Notes: a model not told the origin generated them from the sequence alone. A stretch of DNA of 54,239 nucleotides from Jaenimonas drosophilae (GCA_030849065.1 JASAON010001554.1:1-54239), one strand, 5' to 3'; positions 9,301 through 19,128 are shown, counted from the first letter of the stretch. A program made the numbers and translations.

Positions 9301-10684
9301 CTCAAAGGTGGGCGAAATGCACAGGCGACAGTACAACGGCACTAATCCATGAAGCAATTTGGTGTCGTTTGCACTGTGTGGGGCTGGATGAGAATGGTGA
9401 GCTCTTGAAGAAGATTGGCTACGATACGTGATATTGGTCACTTGATCTTCACTTGGACTGCAGACAAGTGCACCGTCCTATTCGATCAGTCTGTGACAGC
9501 TGCGAGACACAATGTTGAAAGTGGTTTGCTTTTCTCTTTCTTGCTTGAAGACGAGCTCCATTTGCTCACCGGAATGGAGGCGCACTTTTTTCATTTCTTT
9601 TCCTTACGAAGACGAACTCGATTTGCTCTCCTCTTTTTTTTTTTCACACGCATTATATTCAATCTCTCCGCAATCCCAACTCCTCAATGATACAAGGGAC
9701 CGTTGAACGACATGCAAAGTCCCCTTGTCAGTCAAGGAACATACTTGATGAATTCCGGTCCTTCCTAAATAGGAGGTGGCCAAGGTACAGTCAACGGAGC
9801 CGCAGCGGTGGAGAGGCCCTTCCTTGCTAAAAACGAGCGCATCATGCTCGGCACACCACATGATCATTATTGCTTTTCTCTTCTGCTGTGCGTACACTGA
9901 TTAGACTAGGGTGATATGAATCGGTTGTTTCCCGCCGCCTGGAAAGACCACCCATGAAGAACCACCAGGTGGTTCCTCATTCTTCGCAGACGGCGTTGTA
10001 TCCATCAGCCACACGTGACGCACTTCATGTTGTACCCCCGAATCCTGCTTACCGAATGAGCTCATTTGCTGCAGCTTTGTCCCCTCCTCTTCGGTGGAGC
10101 CATTGCCTGATGAATGTGTATGAATGTCTGCCACGACTTGGGTATTGAGCGTCAGTTGTCAGTTGTTGGTGCATGAGGATAGTGTCTCCTTGTTTGGCCC
10201 TCGTTGCATGGTAGAGTGTCGCAGATCCCAATCGGCTGTTGTTGGGCCAGCGGTCTCAATCGTGCGATCCCAATCTCGCCGTCGTTTTCGCTTCTGCAAA
10301 AAGCCTATGCGTCGGCATGGGTCTCGGCTTGCCGGGGGTTTGCCTGCTGTTTCTGCTGCCGCATGAGCGGCGAGACGGCCGCGACGAAGTTGGGGTGACT
10401 GATTTCTGTCAGTTGTTTCGCTACGTTGGATTTGGCCGCTGCTTTCGTGTGGCTGCTCGCGCTCCCATCATCTGAAATCGTTCGGCGCGGGGAATTCGTT
10501 TTCGTGTCTTTCCGTCGCCGCCGCTTGGGTGTGTTCGATTTTTGTTTGGGGTTTTCGGCACGCCGAACCGCTTTTCCCGCCGCGGGGGGGGGGGGGGGGC
10601 CGCCGGATTTTTGGCCCCGCCCGCTGCCCGGCGCGCGAGGGTGGCGTTTCGAGAAAACACAATATTTTAGAGAAACTATTCGTC
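9301..10684. other. Gene-free stretch up to the tRNA
   Basis: No convincing gene. It contains an imperfect direct repeat: a text beginning gaagacgagctccatttgct near 9547 recurs as gaagacgaactcgatttgct near 9608, each preceded by a pyrimidine-rich run. A strongly G/C-rich section lies at about 10490-10650, with a run of 16 G at 10584-10599. Open frames on both strands in that section are compositional and are not supported. Confidence 0.5.
10584..10599. repeat. Homopolymer run of 16 G
   Basis: An uninterrupted G-run sits 86 bases before the tRNA gene. A second run of 10 G lies at 10834-10843, after the tRNA. G-rich tracts have been reported near transcription start regions of kinetoplastids. 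Here the link is only positional. Run lengths may also be affected by sequencing. Confidence 0.6.
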
Positions 10685-10756
10685 GGTCCAGTGGTCTAGT
10701 GGCATGATTCTCCCTTAGGGTGGGAGAGGTCCCGGGTTCAATTCCCGGCTGGACCC
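10685..10756 (+). tRNA. tRNA-Pro (anticodon AGG)
   Basis: A 72-base cloverleaf. The acceptor stem GGTCCAG (10685-10691) pairs with CTGGACC (10749-10755), followed by discriminator C at 10756. The anticodon stem CTCCC/GGGAG (10710-10714 and 10722-10726) encloses the loop TTAGGGT, with anticodon AGG at 10717-10719. The T-arm is CCGGG-TTCAATT-CCCGG. The B-box sequence GGTTCAATTCC is at 10735-10745, and a T-run (10757-10762) follows as a pol III terminator. It reads CCU and, by wobble after A34-to-I editing, other Pro codons. There is no intron and no encoded CCA. In kinetoplastids tRNA genes often lie at the borders of polycistronic units. This one precedes the main gene array on the same strand. 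Confidence 0.96.
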
Positions 10757-10762
10757 TTTTTT
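10757..10762 (+). terminator. Pol III T-run terminator of the tRNA gene
   Basis: Six T residues directly after the tRNA discriminator base, the usual RNA polymerase III termination signal. Confidence 0.85.
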
Positions 10763-11001
10763 CCTTGTGGCTCCGTGCTGCTTGTAGGTGGGGGTGCGGG
10801 GGGCATTTTTCGTCGCCCAAGAAATTTTTTTGTGGGGGGGGGGTGGCTGCCTCAAGGTTTCTGTTTTGTGGCTGTGGCGGTGGTGAGGGTTGTTTCGTCA
10901 ATCCTTCCGGGGCGGGGCTTGCAGAGCCGCTGCTCGTAAGTGCAGTGGGTTTCTGGTGTGTACTGTTTTCAAATCATCGCTCGCAGCGGGCAAATCGCAA
11001 C

Positions 11002-11032
11002 TCATCTCTCCTTTCTTTTTTTTTCCTTGCAG
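11002..11032 (+). promoter_or_regulatory. Probable trans-splice acceptor (pyrimidine tract plus AG)
   Basis: An almost pure C/T run ends in TTGCAG with the AG at 11031-11032, 16 bases before the ATG at 11049. This is the expected arrangement for spliced-leader addition and is the first such signal after the tRNA gene. Confidence 0.65.
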
Positions 11033-11048
11033 ACGATAGTGGAAAGAA

Positions 11049-11894
11049 ATGTCCTGCGCGGTGCGTGCGATGAGGTTGGGGTTGTCCCATGCTCCATTCT
11101 CGAGGCAATTTCTTGTGGGCCCCAACCACTCCTTACCGCAGCCTTCAGGTACTCCACAGTTTGGTAAGCGCAGACGTCATGCTTCAGTTACTGGGCGTTC
11201 TGAAGTGGTTACTTCACCGGATGCTGAAGCAATATGCAAAGAAAGATACGGATTTCTGAGGAAACCACATTTTCTCACGTGGAGCGAATTCCTTGCGGAG
11301 CTGAAGCAGATGGAGCTCCAGTGGTCTTTGGTACCTGGAGCTGGTGGGGTGTTTCAGCTGGAGATTCGTGACAATTCCTCAAAATCGACGGTACTATGCA
11401 GGCTCAAGGGAAGAGGTAGCTCTGGCTCACCAATATCTGAGTTTTTTGACTGCTGTGGTGGCCTTCTTGGCGGAAGCGACACAATGTATAACATTCACTT
11501 CATTGAGGGAATGTCTCAACAAGTTCTTCAGGTTGAAAAATGCAATAGAATTGGTGGCTTGCTTCCCGACCAGGTTGATGATTGTGCTCTCCAACCTGCT
11601 CCTATTACTCAGTATGATTGTCGTGGAACATCAGTGAAGCTATCTGTTCTTGATAAGGAGTGTGGTCTTCGGTCACCATTGTTCAACAATGTTTCGCTAC
11701 AGACGCTAAATTATGCCTTTCTCACATCTATTCCTGCATTCTTAAAACGCATGGACATAGGGGTACGCAACAGAGATTTCGTTACTGCGGAGCAAATGAC
11801 TCACTTTCGCTTTGCATGGTGCTTCATCCGTCGGGAATCGTTTTTGGAACCAGTGGAAATGACAGAGCTGGATATACTTCTTCCGCCATCATAA
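11049..11894 (+). CDS. Probable mitochondrial protein of unknown function
   Basis: 281 residues from the ATG at 11049, chosen because it is the first ATG after a strong splice acceptor. The N-terminal 60 residues are rich in Arg, Ser and Pro and almost lack acidic residues, as expected of a mitochondrial presequence. The rest is a mixed alpha/beta-looking soluble domain with several cysteines and no recognised motif. No membrane segment is evident. It lies directly upstream of GrpE. I do not recognise the family. A kinetoplastid-specific mitochondrial protein is the best guess, inferred from the N-terminus and its neighbours. Confidence 0.75.
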   Translation: MSCAVRAMRLGLSHAPFSRQFLVGPNHSLPQPSGTPQFGKRRRHASVTGRSEVVTSPDAEAICKERYGFLRKPHFLTWSEFLAELKQMELQWSLVPGAGGVFQLEIRDNSSKSTVLCRLKGRGSSGSPISEFFDCCGGLLGGSDTMYNIHFIEGMSQQVLQVEKCNRIGGLLPDQVDDCALQPAPITQYDCRGTSVKLSVLDKECGLRSPLFNNVSLQTLNYAFLTSIPAFLKRMDIGVRNRDFVTAEQMTHFRFAWCFIRRESFLEPVEMTELDILLPPS

Positions 11895-12022
11895 TTTTAT
11901 CGTCGCTCTTTGAGAAGGATCCACAGTGATTCAACAGGTTCAGTGCACTTTGATTTCCAACAATGCACAATTCTTCTTCCCTATCGTCTTCACTCCAAGA
12001 AGTTCCATTTTACTCAATTGCT

Positions 12023-12685
12023 ATGCGCGCACTTTCTCTTCGCGGGGTTACGCTTTTCAATCGTGCTGCCGTCTCTTCACTCGTAACCGGAAGGGCACTA
12101 TGCAGCTCGAAAACTGAAACTAAGGAAGATGCGAAGAAGGTTGAGGGAGGCGAGGACTTGCCAATGAACGAAGAGAGCTTTAGGAAGCTGCACGTTGAAC
12201 TTAACGACGCTAAGACAAAGATTGATGAGCTGAAGCAAGATGTACTGTATCGTGCCGCTGATGCGGACAATGCCCGACGCATTGGACGTGAGGACGTCGA
12301 GAAGGCAAAACTGTATGGAATCTCTTCCTTCGGAAAAGACATTTTGGAAGTCGCTGACACTCTGGAGAAGGGGGTTGAGGCATTCTCATCGATTCCTGAA
12401 GAGCAGCTGAGGGAAAACAAGCACCTGAACTCGATTTGCACGGGCGTGAAGTTGTCAATTAAGGTTCTTCAGAAGAACCTCAGCAAACATGGCATTGAAA
12501 AGATGAATGTCACATTGGGAACAACATTTGATCCTAACCTTCATGATGCCATTGTTCAGATGCCTTCTTCAGACAAAACACCGTCTGGGTCTATCGCACA
12601 CGTTCTGAAGGATGGCTACACCATTAAGAGCCGAATTCTTCGAGCTGCTCAAGTTGGAGTTGCCTCGGATGACGTGAGTAACTGA
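12023..12685 (+). CDS. Mitochondrial co-chaperone GrpE (Mge1)
   Basis: Nucleotide exchange factor for mitochondrial Hsp70, acting in protein import and folding in the matrix. It has 220 residues from the ATG at 12023. An in-frame ATG at 11963 would add 20 residues, but the shorter form starts with the basic, hydroxylated sequence MRALSLRGVTLFNRAAV, which looks like a presequence. A charged coiled-coil about residues 45-100 is followed by the GrpE core: DADNARRIGREDVEKAK, then LEVADTLEKG, then FDPNLHDAI, and finally a C-terminal beta domain with VLKDGYTIKSRILRAAQVGV, which matches the family signature of a flexible loop, hydrophobic strand and R-x-A-x-V end. Length is normal for eukaryotic GrpE. 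Confidence 0.92.
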   Translation: MRALSLRGVTLFNRAAVSSLVTGRALCSSKTETKEDAKKVEGGEDLPMNEESFRKLHVELNDAKTKIDELKQDVLYRAADADNARRIGREDVEKAKLYGISSFGKDILEVADTLEKGVEAFSSIPEEQLRENKHLNSICTGVKLSIKVLQKNLSKHGIEKMNVTLGTTFDPNLHDAIVQMPSSDKTPSGSIAHVLKDGYTIKSRILRAAQVGVASDDVSN

Positions 12686-13172
12686 TAGGAATGGAAAGCA
12701 TCGACTCAATTCTTCAATATCTTTTTGATACGAAGGTGGTCTTTCGAGCTGGTGTGTCACTGTGACTTTAAGTAAGCCCACACTCGTTGTAATTTCTACC
12801 GCGGGTGGACAGCCGTGGATTGACGAGTATTGTCGGGCTTCAGTATTGGTTGATTAGACAACGATCATTGATCGATTCACTTCAGAATGATCCCAGTACT
12901 GTGATTTGGTGCCTGCAGAGTTTGGAACCAGCGAATGTTGGATCCGACTGTTGGTAACTCTTCCAATATGGTATAATTTCCGATTTTCATAACGTCACTG
13001 TTCACAAAAAGCAGATTCACTGTTGAGCAACCGAGATTGGTTACTGCAACTTTTGCGGACACCATTTATCGTAATCTATGTGAACTCTGGAGTGCAAGTT
13101 GATCTTGCAGAGTACGTTTGCTTTTTCTTTCTCGTTACAATGCCCCAAGAAAGGCTGTAGATTCAATCCATC
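12686..13172. other. Intergenic region, about 490 bp
   Basis: No gene seen. It contains a pyrimidine tract at 13119-13135 followed by AG candidates (13148-13149 and 13159-13160) upstream of the next ATG. Confidence 0.5.
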
Positions 13173-13691
13173 ATGCTTCGGAGGCTTGGCTCCCTTCAAC
13201 CGGCAACGGTTTCACCAATGCTGAGTTGTGGAGCAGTTGCTGAGTCAGTACAGAAGCGATTTCTCAAAATAGCCAAGTCAACATTCGGGTTCTATCTTGC
13301 TCGCCGGGGCCAGAGAAAGTATCCGATGCACAGACGGCCTCATATTAAGAACACCCAAGCAATGAATCTAAAGGCTCCATACTTCTGGAGTTTCATGACA
13401 GCTAAGAGTCAGTCGTATTTTCTTCCTGAGGAGAATTATATCACAGGCGACTGGACAGGAAAGTTCTTTGTTCCGAAGCGCCAGGTGTACACATTGCAGC
13501 ACGCAACCAGTGGGGCTAAGGTAAGAGTCAAGTCATTTCCTTCTGTGTTCGAATTCAATAGTCCATCCCGATGGAATATAGGAAAAGAAATGAACACTCT
13601 AACCAAACCTAGGATGGATTTAATTGATGACCAAATGCTTACAAAAAAGCAGCGCCTTGACTATGTAAAGGCGGGGCTCCTCCCAAAGTAG
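13173..13691 (+). CDS. Small basic protein, probable mitoribosomal component
   Basis: 172 residues from the ATG at 13173. An N-terminal Arg/Leu/Ser-rich stretch resembles a presequence. It is followed by a strongly basic region (LARRGQRKYPMHRRPHIKNT) and an aromatic-rich centre with Trp and Tyr. The tail contains a run of Lys and Asp ending in LLPK. No zinc site is seen. The size, charge and low-complexity-free composition suit a mitochondrial ribosomal or ribosome-associated protein, many of which are kinetoplastid-specific. I do not recognise an exact family. It sits between GrpE and an OB-fold protein, both probably mitochondrial. The function is inferred. Confidence 0.75.
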   Translation: MLRRLGSLQPATVSPMLSCGAVAESVQKRFLKIAKSTFGFYLARRGQRKYPMHRRPHIKNTQAMNLKAPYFWSFMTAKSQSYFLPEENYITGDWTGKFFVPKRQVYTLQHATSGAKVRVKSFPSVFEFNSPSRWNIGKEMNTLTKPRMDLIDDQMLTKKQRLDYVKAGLLPK

Positions 13692-13849
13692 GTGTTGTGG
13701 GGTGTCTCAGTCTTGATCATCGCTCCGGTAGTTTTTTTTTGCAGCTGAATGATTGTGAGCGCGGAGAACTGACTTGACGTCGAGACCAACCTTCTTGATG
13801 CATCTCCTGTTTGAGTTTCTCTAGCGTTGAAAGTAAAGGGTGATTCATT

Positions 13850-14638
13850 ATGAATAGGCTATGTCGCTTGAGTGTTGTCGTCGCACAAGTCCGTAGATTT
13901 CGAACAGGCAACGGTAATGCATCAGGGGAGGCATTGAGCAGTTTTCTTCATGACCTCGATAACACTCAACTAGAAAATACGCAAGTCGCCAAAACTTTGC
14001 CACAGCTTGCTAAACAAGTTTCCCCCAAAGAAACGAAGAGCAGTGCCGATTGCCATCCTCGTGGCTGTGATAATGAACGTATAGCGACCATTATTGATCG
14101 TGCTGGGAAAGAAGCGCAAGTGCTTGAACAAGAGGTATCCCGCGATTTATCTGAGTCCGCGGTGGAAAGGTACGCTCCCTCATCCCCAGCGAGAGACTAT
14201 TTGACATCTAGTGAGCTTATCCAGGACAAGGCACCTCAATCGTTTGTAGCTGATGCGAAGTTTTCCCTCCAATCGTTGCACGGTGTAAAGGGTTTTGGAA
14301 ATGTTGCATCAATTTCACTCGTAGGGACGGTAACTGACCCCCCATCTCCGGTGTCAGCGTCAAGTTCACAAGAAGATAGCACAGGTCCATGTGTCACATT
14401 TTCGGTTTCGTACTCAGCTCCGACTCCTTCGGAGGAGATACTGGCTACATTGGTTATTCGATGTGTTGGCACTGCTCTGTGCTCATTTGCAACAACGCAT
14501 GTGAGTAGGGGTGATCTTGTTCATGTTCTTGGCCATCTTGCACCAATTGAAGTGAGCAACCGAAGTGGATCGATTGCTGCAGTATACGTTCTTCCTGCAG
14601 GAGGAAATATATCGATTGTGTTAAAGAGTGACAGATAA
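13850..14638 (+). CDS. Mitochondrial OB-fold protein, similar to RNA-editing-complex KREPA or SSB
   Basis: 262 residues from the ATG at 13850. The N-terminus (MNRLCRLSVVVAQVRRFRTG) is a good mitochondrial presequence. Residues about 25-135 are low in conservation and hydrophilic. The C-terminal domain (about 145-262) reads as an OB-fold of the SSB type: a first strand ASISLVGTVTDPP, a middle section with FSVSYSA and LVIRCVGTAL, then the sequence VSRGDLVHVLGHLAPIEV, where a glycine turn precedes the last strands, and a final AAVYVLPAGGN. The C-terminal placement of one OB-fold after a variable N-terminal region is how the KREPA subunits of the kinetoplastid editosome are built. A mitochondrial SSB-like protein is the main alternative. 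The subunit identity cannot be decided from sequence alone. Confidence 0.75.
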   Translation: MNRLCRLSVVVAQVRRFRTGNGNASGEALSSFLHDLDNTQLENTQVAKTLPQLAKQVSPKETKSSADCHPRGCDNERIATIIDRAGKEAQVLEQEVSRDLSESAVERYAPSSPARDYLTSSELIQDKAPQSFVADAKFSLQSLHGVKGFGNVASISLVGTVTDPPSPVSASSSQEDSTGPCVTFSVSYSAPTPSEEILATLVIRCVGTALCSFATTHVSRGDLVHVLGHLAPIEVSNRSGSIAAVYVLPAGGNISIVLKSDR

Positions 14639-14774
14639 TTTCCACCCTTGTTGGAGATTTCCATTTGATTGCAGCGTTGCACTCCCTGGATATCGTTTCT
14701 TGCTGTGAGTACCTGCCTCTCGCTGTTTTTCTACCAAGGATACCTTTGTGTAGATATCGAAACCATCAACCATT

Positions 14775-15371
14775 ATGGTTAAGCACGTCTTGGTTCCAGT
14801 GGCGGATGGTGCAGAGGATATCGAGTTGTCATGCATCACAGATGTCCTCGTCCGCGCCGACATAAAAGTTACCGTTGCATCTGTTATGGAGAATGTTCAT
14901 GTTCAGCTCTCTCGGGGACTCAAGGTGACGTGCGACGCAATGATTGAGGACTTATCAGCCAGCCAATTTGATGCTGTTCTTCTTCCTGGAGGTCTTCCAG
15001 GTGCGGAGCATCTTGCCCGCTCTGGTGCTCTCAAGAGCATTATGCATGAGATGCGTGATCAAAAGAAGCTCTTCGGCGCCATATGCGCTGCTCCGGTCGT
15101 GTCCCTTGCCCCATTGGGAATGCTCGATGGCGTCAAGAGCGCAACGTGCTATCCGGGCATGGAGTCAAAGTTCCCATCTGGTATTTCCTATTCCTCGAAG
15201 TGTGTTGTCAAGTGTGGAAATTGCCTTACCAGTCGAGGTCCTGGAACAGCCATGTTCTTTGCTTTGGCGGCTGTGGCTATTCTTCTGTCAAGAGACGTTG
15301 CCGAGAAAATTGCCAAAGGTCTCCTCGTTTTCAACTGCCCCCAGATGCAGGAGTGCCTCGAGGTGTTGTAG
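14775..15371 (+). CDS. DJ-1/PfpI family protein
   Basis: Member of the DJ-1/ThiJ/PfpI superfamily (glutamine-amidotransferase-like fold), linked in other eukaryotes to oxidative-stress sensing and glyoxal detoxification. It has 198 residues, normal for DJ-1. The start MVKHVLVPVADGAEDIE gives the first strand and the conserved Glu17 that pairs with the nucleophile. VLLPGGLPGAEHL (residues 68-80) is the typical glycine-rich loop. Cys104 in GAICAAP is the nucleophile-elbow cysteine. SRGPGTAMFFAL matches the conserved His/Arg-Gly-Pro-Gly-Thr region. All key residues are present. There is no targeting sequence, so it is probably cytosolic. Confidence 0.93.
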   Translation: MVKHVLVPVADGAEDIELSCITDVLVRADIKVTVASVMENVHVQLSRGLKVTCDAMIEDLSASQFDAVLLPGGLPGAEHLARSGALKSIMHEMRDQKKLFGAICAAPVVSLAPLGMLDGVKSATCYPGMESKFPSGISYSSKCVVKCGNCLTSRGPGTAMFFALAAVAILLSRDVAEKIAKGLLVFNCPQMQECLEVL

Positions 15372-15573
15372 TGGTTCGCTAGTACTCTGGTTAGCGCTGT
15401 ATTACCGTCAAGCTGTGTTCTCTCAGAGCGTACACCTGGAGTGAAACTTGTCGGGCTGCTCTGCGACAACGCGATCTTCTTTTCACATCTGCATCAGGTT
15501 ATCGAAAAATATCAGTTGTAGGCATTACAGAGTCAAGCTTTTTCAGTCCACAGGACTAATTTAGCGTTGCCAA

Positions 15574-18500
15574 ATGAACGAGCTTTTTCGAAAAGTTGTT
15601 ACTGGACCTCCGCTTCAAGACTTGGCCAATGAACAGGTGGGCGTGGCCCAGTACATTATTCTTTGTGCACAGGCCCCCGATCCACAAGGAAGGCTGAAAC
15701 TACTTCAGAGCCGACTTCGAACGTCTACAGAAACGAGTTCTGCTCAAAATGTTATGCATCTACTGAGTACGTGCTTGTCCACCACGATATCCCCGGATGA
15801 CGTAGAAGAAATGGTAGAAATGGTGACCGAGCTTGCGCTTCAGCATCCCAACTGGCCCGAGTTCATCAAGTGGGTATGTGCCCTGGTCCACTACTACTGT
15901 ACAGACGATTTCACCTTGTCGCTGTTCTCGGAGTATCAGGTACCTGAAGTTGCGGTGCGAGCCCTCAAAGACTTCCCTCAAAACCAGCAGTTAGTCCTCG
16001 CGGCAACAGCACTTCTCGCGCATTTCAATATGTACGATATCGGAGATGGAATTACTCAGCTCACCAATGCTCTCCTTCTTCACTTTACGGATTACCCTAC
16101 TTGTCGCATAAGTACCAATGCGCTGGCTGAGTTCACATCGTACTGCCGTGAGATACCGGATAGGTACACTCAGGCATGCTGGGAATTCGTTGCAGCAAGT
16201 GGAGTGAGTGCCATTGGAGGGATTCTGCGTGAGTATACAAGTAATGAGGAGATTACTACGCATGCAGCTCGAATAGCAGCAAATGTTTCCAGCTCAGTGA
16301 CAAATGCAATTTCCCCGGACTCTGACGTGATGATGCATTTTGCTGAGTCTCTTGAAACGTTTCCAGAGTCGACAGAGTTGTGTAGCTATGTGATGCGAGT
16401 GTTTAGTAACGTTCCTCAATCGCCACATATCAATTGGAACTGTATTGCTGCGCTCTTCAAAAATACAAAGTCGGAGTCTGTGGCACTGGAATGCATTCAC
16501 TTTCTGAGTAGTGTTGCCATAAACTTGAAGGAGCTGAAGCCCCAAATTCACGCTACTGGTTGTGTTCCGCGAGTTCTGGAAACAATGCGAGAGTACCCCC
16601 AGAATGCAGCCATTCAGGAACAGGCGTGCAGCTTATTGTCTTACCTTTCCTTTGACTCGGAAGCTATTACTGCCAGCATCACCGAGTTCGGCGGACTGGA
16701 GCTTGTTCTCAAGGCAATGAAACATTTCCCTGACAACGAGGACCTTCTGATGTCTTCGTGCGCAGCACTATCGGGCCTCACATTCAACAATATTAGGGGG
16801 CAGCAGGTGATTGTTGACCACGAAGGCGTTGCCTTGATCATTGACGCCATGCGGAAAGGGAGGAAAGCTCGGTTGCAGGAGAATGGGTGCCTCGTTATGG
16901 GAACCATGTGCTGGAACGCCGATCTGAAAGCTGACGTGGTGCGTCTAGGAGGAGTGAAGGTCATCATGAAGGCCCTTGAGGAGCATTACACATGCTCTGG
17001 ATTGGTAAAGAATGCATGCCGCGCGCTGGCTCAGGTTGCATTCAATTGTGATCGATATCGCGACGAAATGAGTGCCGACGGGGTAATTCCCCTGATAATT
17101 CGAGGAATGGAGCAGCATCCGAACTACGATAGAGCACAGATGCACGGCTGCGTAGCTCTCTCGTATTTGTCGTGGACAAATGAGGGGAATGCCGCGCAAA
17201 TCACTGCTCATCGTGGCTACAAAGTGGTTGTTGACGCCATGCGGAACCATCCAATCAATCATGAAGTTCAGGAGCACGCATGCCGGGCTTTAGCGAACAT
17301 CAGCAATGTGTCTTTGGAAGATTCTGCTGCTGCCCTGGAGCAAATGGTGGCAGCGATGAGACGCCATGAACGCGTTAGTGAGGTCCAAGAAGAGGCGTGT
17401 CGTGCCATCGTGACACTGTCTCTCGTATCTCCCATCAACAAAAATCGACTGTTTGAACTGAACGGAGCAGCAGCAGTAATCATGGCTATGCAGAATTTTC
17501 CCGATACGCAACTAGTGCAGCAAGAGGCATGCAATGCCCTTGCGCATTTAGCGTACGAACACGCCCAGCTTAATCGAGCAGTCACCGACCTAAATGGGGT
17601 GGAGCTGCTTCTCACTGCCATGAAGACGCACCGTAGTAGCCCTAAAGTTCAGCTAAACGCTTGCGGAGGTCTGAGCGCACTAGCGTTTGACAACACCATT
17701 GCTCAGCAGCAAATCTTTGAGCTCGGAGGAGTTCAGTGCGTCATCTACGCCATGGATCATTTCGAGCGACTCCGCATGCTAGAACTGGGTTGCTCTGTCC
17801 TTGGCACACTTGCCTGGAACACGGAGATCAAGGAGCGTGTGGCAATCGATGCAATTCCCGAAATACTGAAAGCAATGCGTATTCATGAAAATAGTCCGCT
17901 GCTACAGAAGTCCACGTGCCGGGCCATTTCGCAGTTTGCGTTCAACTCTGAGAACAATCGACATCTCCTCGCTGAGGCAGGAGCAATTCCTCTCATTGTA
18001 AACGCAATGCGAATGCACCTGGGAACCGAGAAGCTCGTTGTCCATGCGCTGAAAGCCTTGACGTACCTGTGCTGGGAGAATACCGAGGTTGCGGAGACAA
18101 TTATTGCGGAACGTGTGGAAGAGGTGCTGCAGCACATTGTTGAGCACTATGCTCTTACCCAGCGTGTTTTCAACGAGGCGATTCACCTTTCTAAAATTCT
18201 TTTCCGCAAAACCAACGGAAGCCCAAGTCCCAACCTGCGTATCATGTCCCCTCCCAACGTGTCACCCATGTCTATGAACTACATGTACACCCCAGCCCCA
18301 CGTCGTGACAGAGAGGAGAGCAATCCTCCGCCGACACCCCACCCACGTGACGACTACCTCTCCCTTCGCGGGACTCCATCGGTTGATGGTGACCTCTTCA
18401 TGGACGAGCCTTGGCAGACTTCATGCACCCGGGGCCGTGGTCGTGGCCGCGGTCGCGGGAATGGGCAGGGACGTGGCGGGCCCCACCGTGGACGAGGTGG

Positions 18501-18846
18501 TACTGGCCCCCACCATTCGCGCGATGGCCCTTCCCACCACGACCCCTCTGCAGGGGAGGAGCGTTTTGGACCCCCACCGCCAACCCGGTCTCGAGGCGGG
18601 CGGGGACGGGGTCGTGCAGGGGCGGGGGGTCAGGATTCTGCCACCCCCTGGGATGATCCAAACCCGGAGAACTTCCATGGCAGGCGTAACAATCGTGGCA
18701 TGAACTGGCAGCAGGCAGAGATGGTGTCTCGTGATGCAGTCGATGAGGGGGCTGGCGGGCGATGGCGGGTTGGTAGCCGCGGCAATCGTGATGGCGGTGG
18801 TGGTCGTCCTAGCGGTGGTGCTGGAGGTGACGACAGTCGCGAGTAG
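15574..18846 (+). CDS. Large armadillo-repeat protein with RG-rich tail
   Basis: 1090 residues from the ATG at 15574. After an N-terminal helical region (about 1-130), residues about 130-880 are a long array of roughly 42-residue armadillo repeats. Each has the pattern of an alanine-rich helix (CRALANIS, CNALAHLA, CGGLSALA) followed by GG(V/L)xxVIxAM and a short loop such as HPxNxxVQE. More than fifteen repeats are recognisable. Such arrays form a superhelix used for protein binding. From about residue 885 the chain becomes Pro/Ser-rich and then Arg/Gly-rich, with several RGRG and RGG-like runs and a final Gly/Arg/Asp-rich end. RGG tails bind RNA and are methylated on arginine in trypanosomatids. 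The combination suggests an RNP-linked scaffold, but that is inference. No targeting signal is seen. Confidence 0.93.
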   Translation: MNELFRKVVTGPPLQDLANEQVGVAQYIILCAQAPDPQGRLKLLQSRLRTSTETSSAQNVMHLLSTCLSTTISPDDVEEMVEMVTELALQHPNWPEFIKWVCALVHYYCTDDFTLSLFSEYQVPEVAVRALKDFPQNQQLVLAATALLAHFNMYDIGDGITQLTNALLLHFTDYPTCRISTNALAEFTSYCREIPDRYTQACWEFVAASGVSAIGGILREYTSNEEITTHAARIAANVSSSVTNAISPDSDVMMHFAESLETFPESTELCSYVMRVFSNVPQSPHINWNCIAALFKNTKSESVALECIHFLSSVAINLKELKPQIHATGCVPRVLETMREYPQNAAIQEQACSLLSYLSFDSEAITASITEFGGLELVLKAMKHFPDNEDLLMSSCAALSGLTFNNIRGQQVIVDHEGVALIIDAMRKGRKARLQENGCLVMGTMCWNADLKADVVRLGGVKVIMKALEEHYTCSGLVKNACRALAQVAFNCDRYRDEMSADGVIPLIIRGMEQHPNYDRAQMHGCVALSYLSWTNEGNAAQITAHRGYKVVVDAMRNHPINHEVQEHACRALANISNVSLEDSAAALEQMVAAMRRHERVSEVQEEACRAIVTLSLVSPINKNRLFELNGAAAVIMAMQNFPDTQLVQQEACNALAHLAYEHAQLNRAVTDLNGVELLLTAMKTHRSSPKVQLNACGGLSALAFDNTIAQQQIFELGGVQCVIYAMDHFERLRMLELGCSVLGTLAWNTEIKERVAIDAIPEILKAMRIHENSPLLQKSTCRAISQFAFNSENNRHLLAEAGAIPLIVNAMRMHLGTEKLVVHALKALTYLCWENTEVAETIIAERVEEVLQHIVEHYALTQRVFNEAIHLSKILFRKTNGSPSPNLRIMSPPNVSPMSMNYMYTPAPRRDREESNPPPTPHPRDDYLSLRGTPSVDGDLFMDEPWQTSCTRGRGRGRGRGNGQGRGGPHRGRGGTGPHHSRDGPSHHDPSAGEERFGPPPPTRSRGGRGRGRAGAGGQDSATPWDDPNPENFHGRRNNRGMNWQQAEMVSRDAVDEGAGGRWRVGSRGNRDGGGGRPSGGAGGDDSRE

Positions 18847-19128
18847 CCTGATTGGATCAGTTCTTCTTCATGGAATAGCTGGAAGGGGGCATCGACCCAC
18901 CATTTGCAATCGTGATGCTTCTCTATCCACCAGCAAGCAACAAGCATGTTGTGCATTGCACTCAAAACCACACATGATGTTTTTTTAATGGACGGACAAC
19001 AGGTTGCCTAGTTGTGTTCTCTGAGACACAGTACTGTGTAGTCAAAACTAGTTCTGTCTCCTTTTTTTTCTGGATCTCGAGCTAGTGCTTGTTTACCTTA
19101 TCCTCTTAAATTCGCATTGCACGCAAAA

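Noticed and set aside
10305..10901. Minus-strand open frame of 198 codons across the tRNA region
   Set aside because: It reads straight through the tRNA-Pro gene and the G-runs, giving Pro/Arg-rich low-complexity text.
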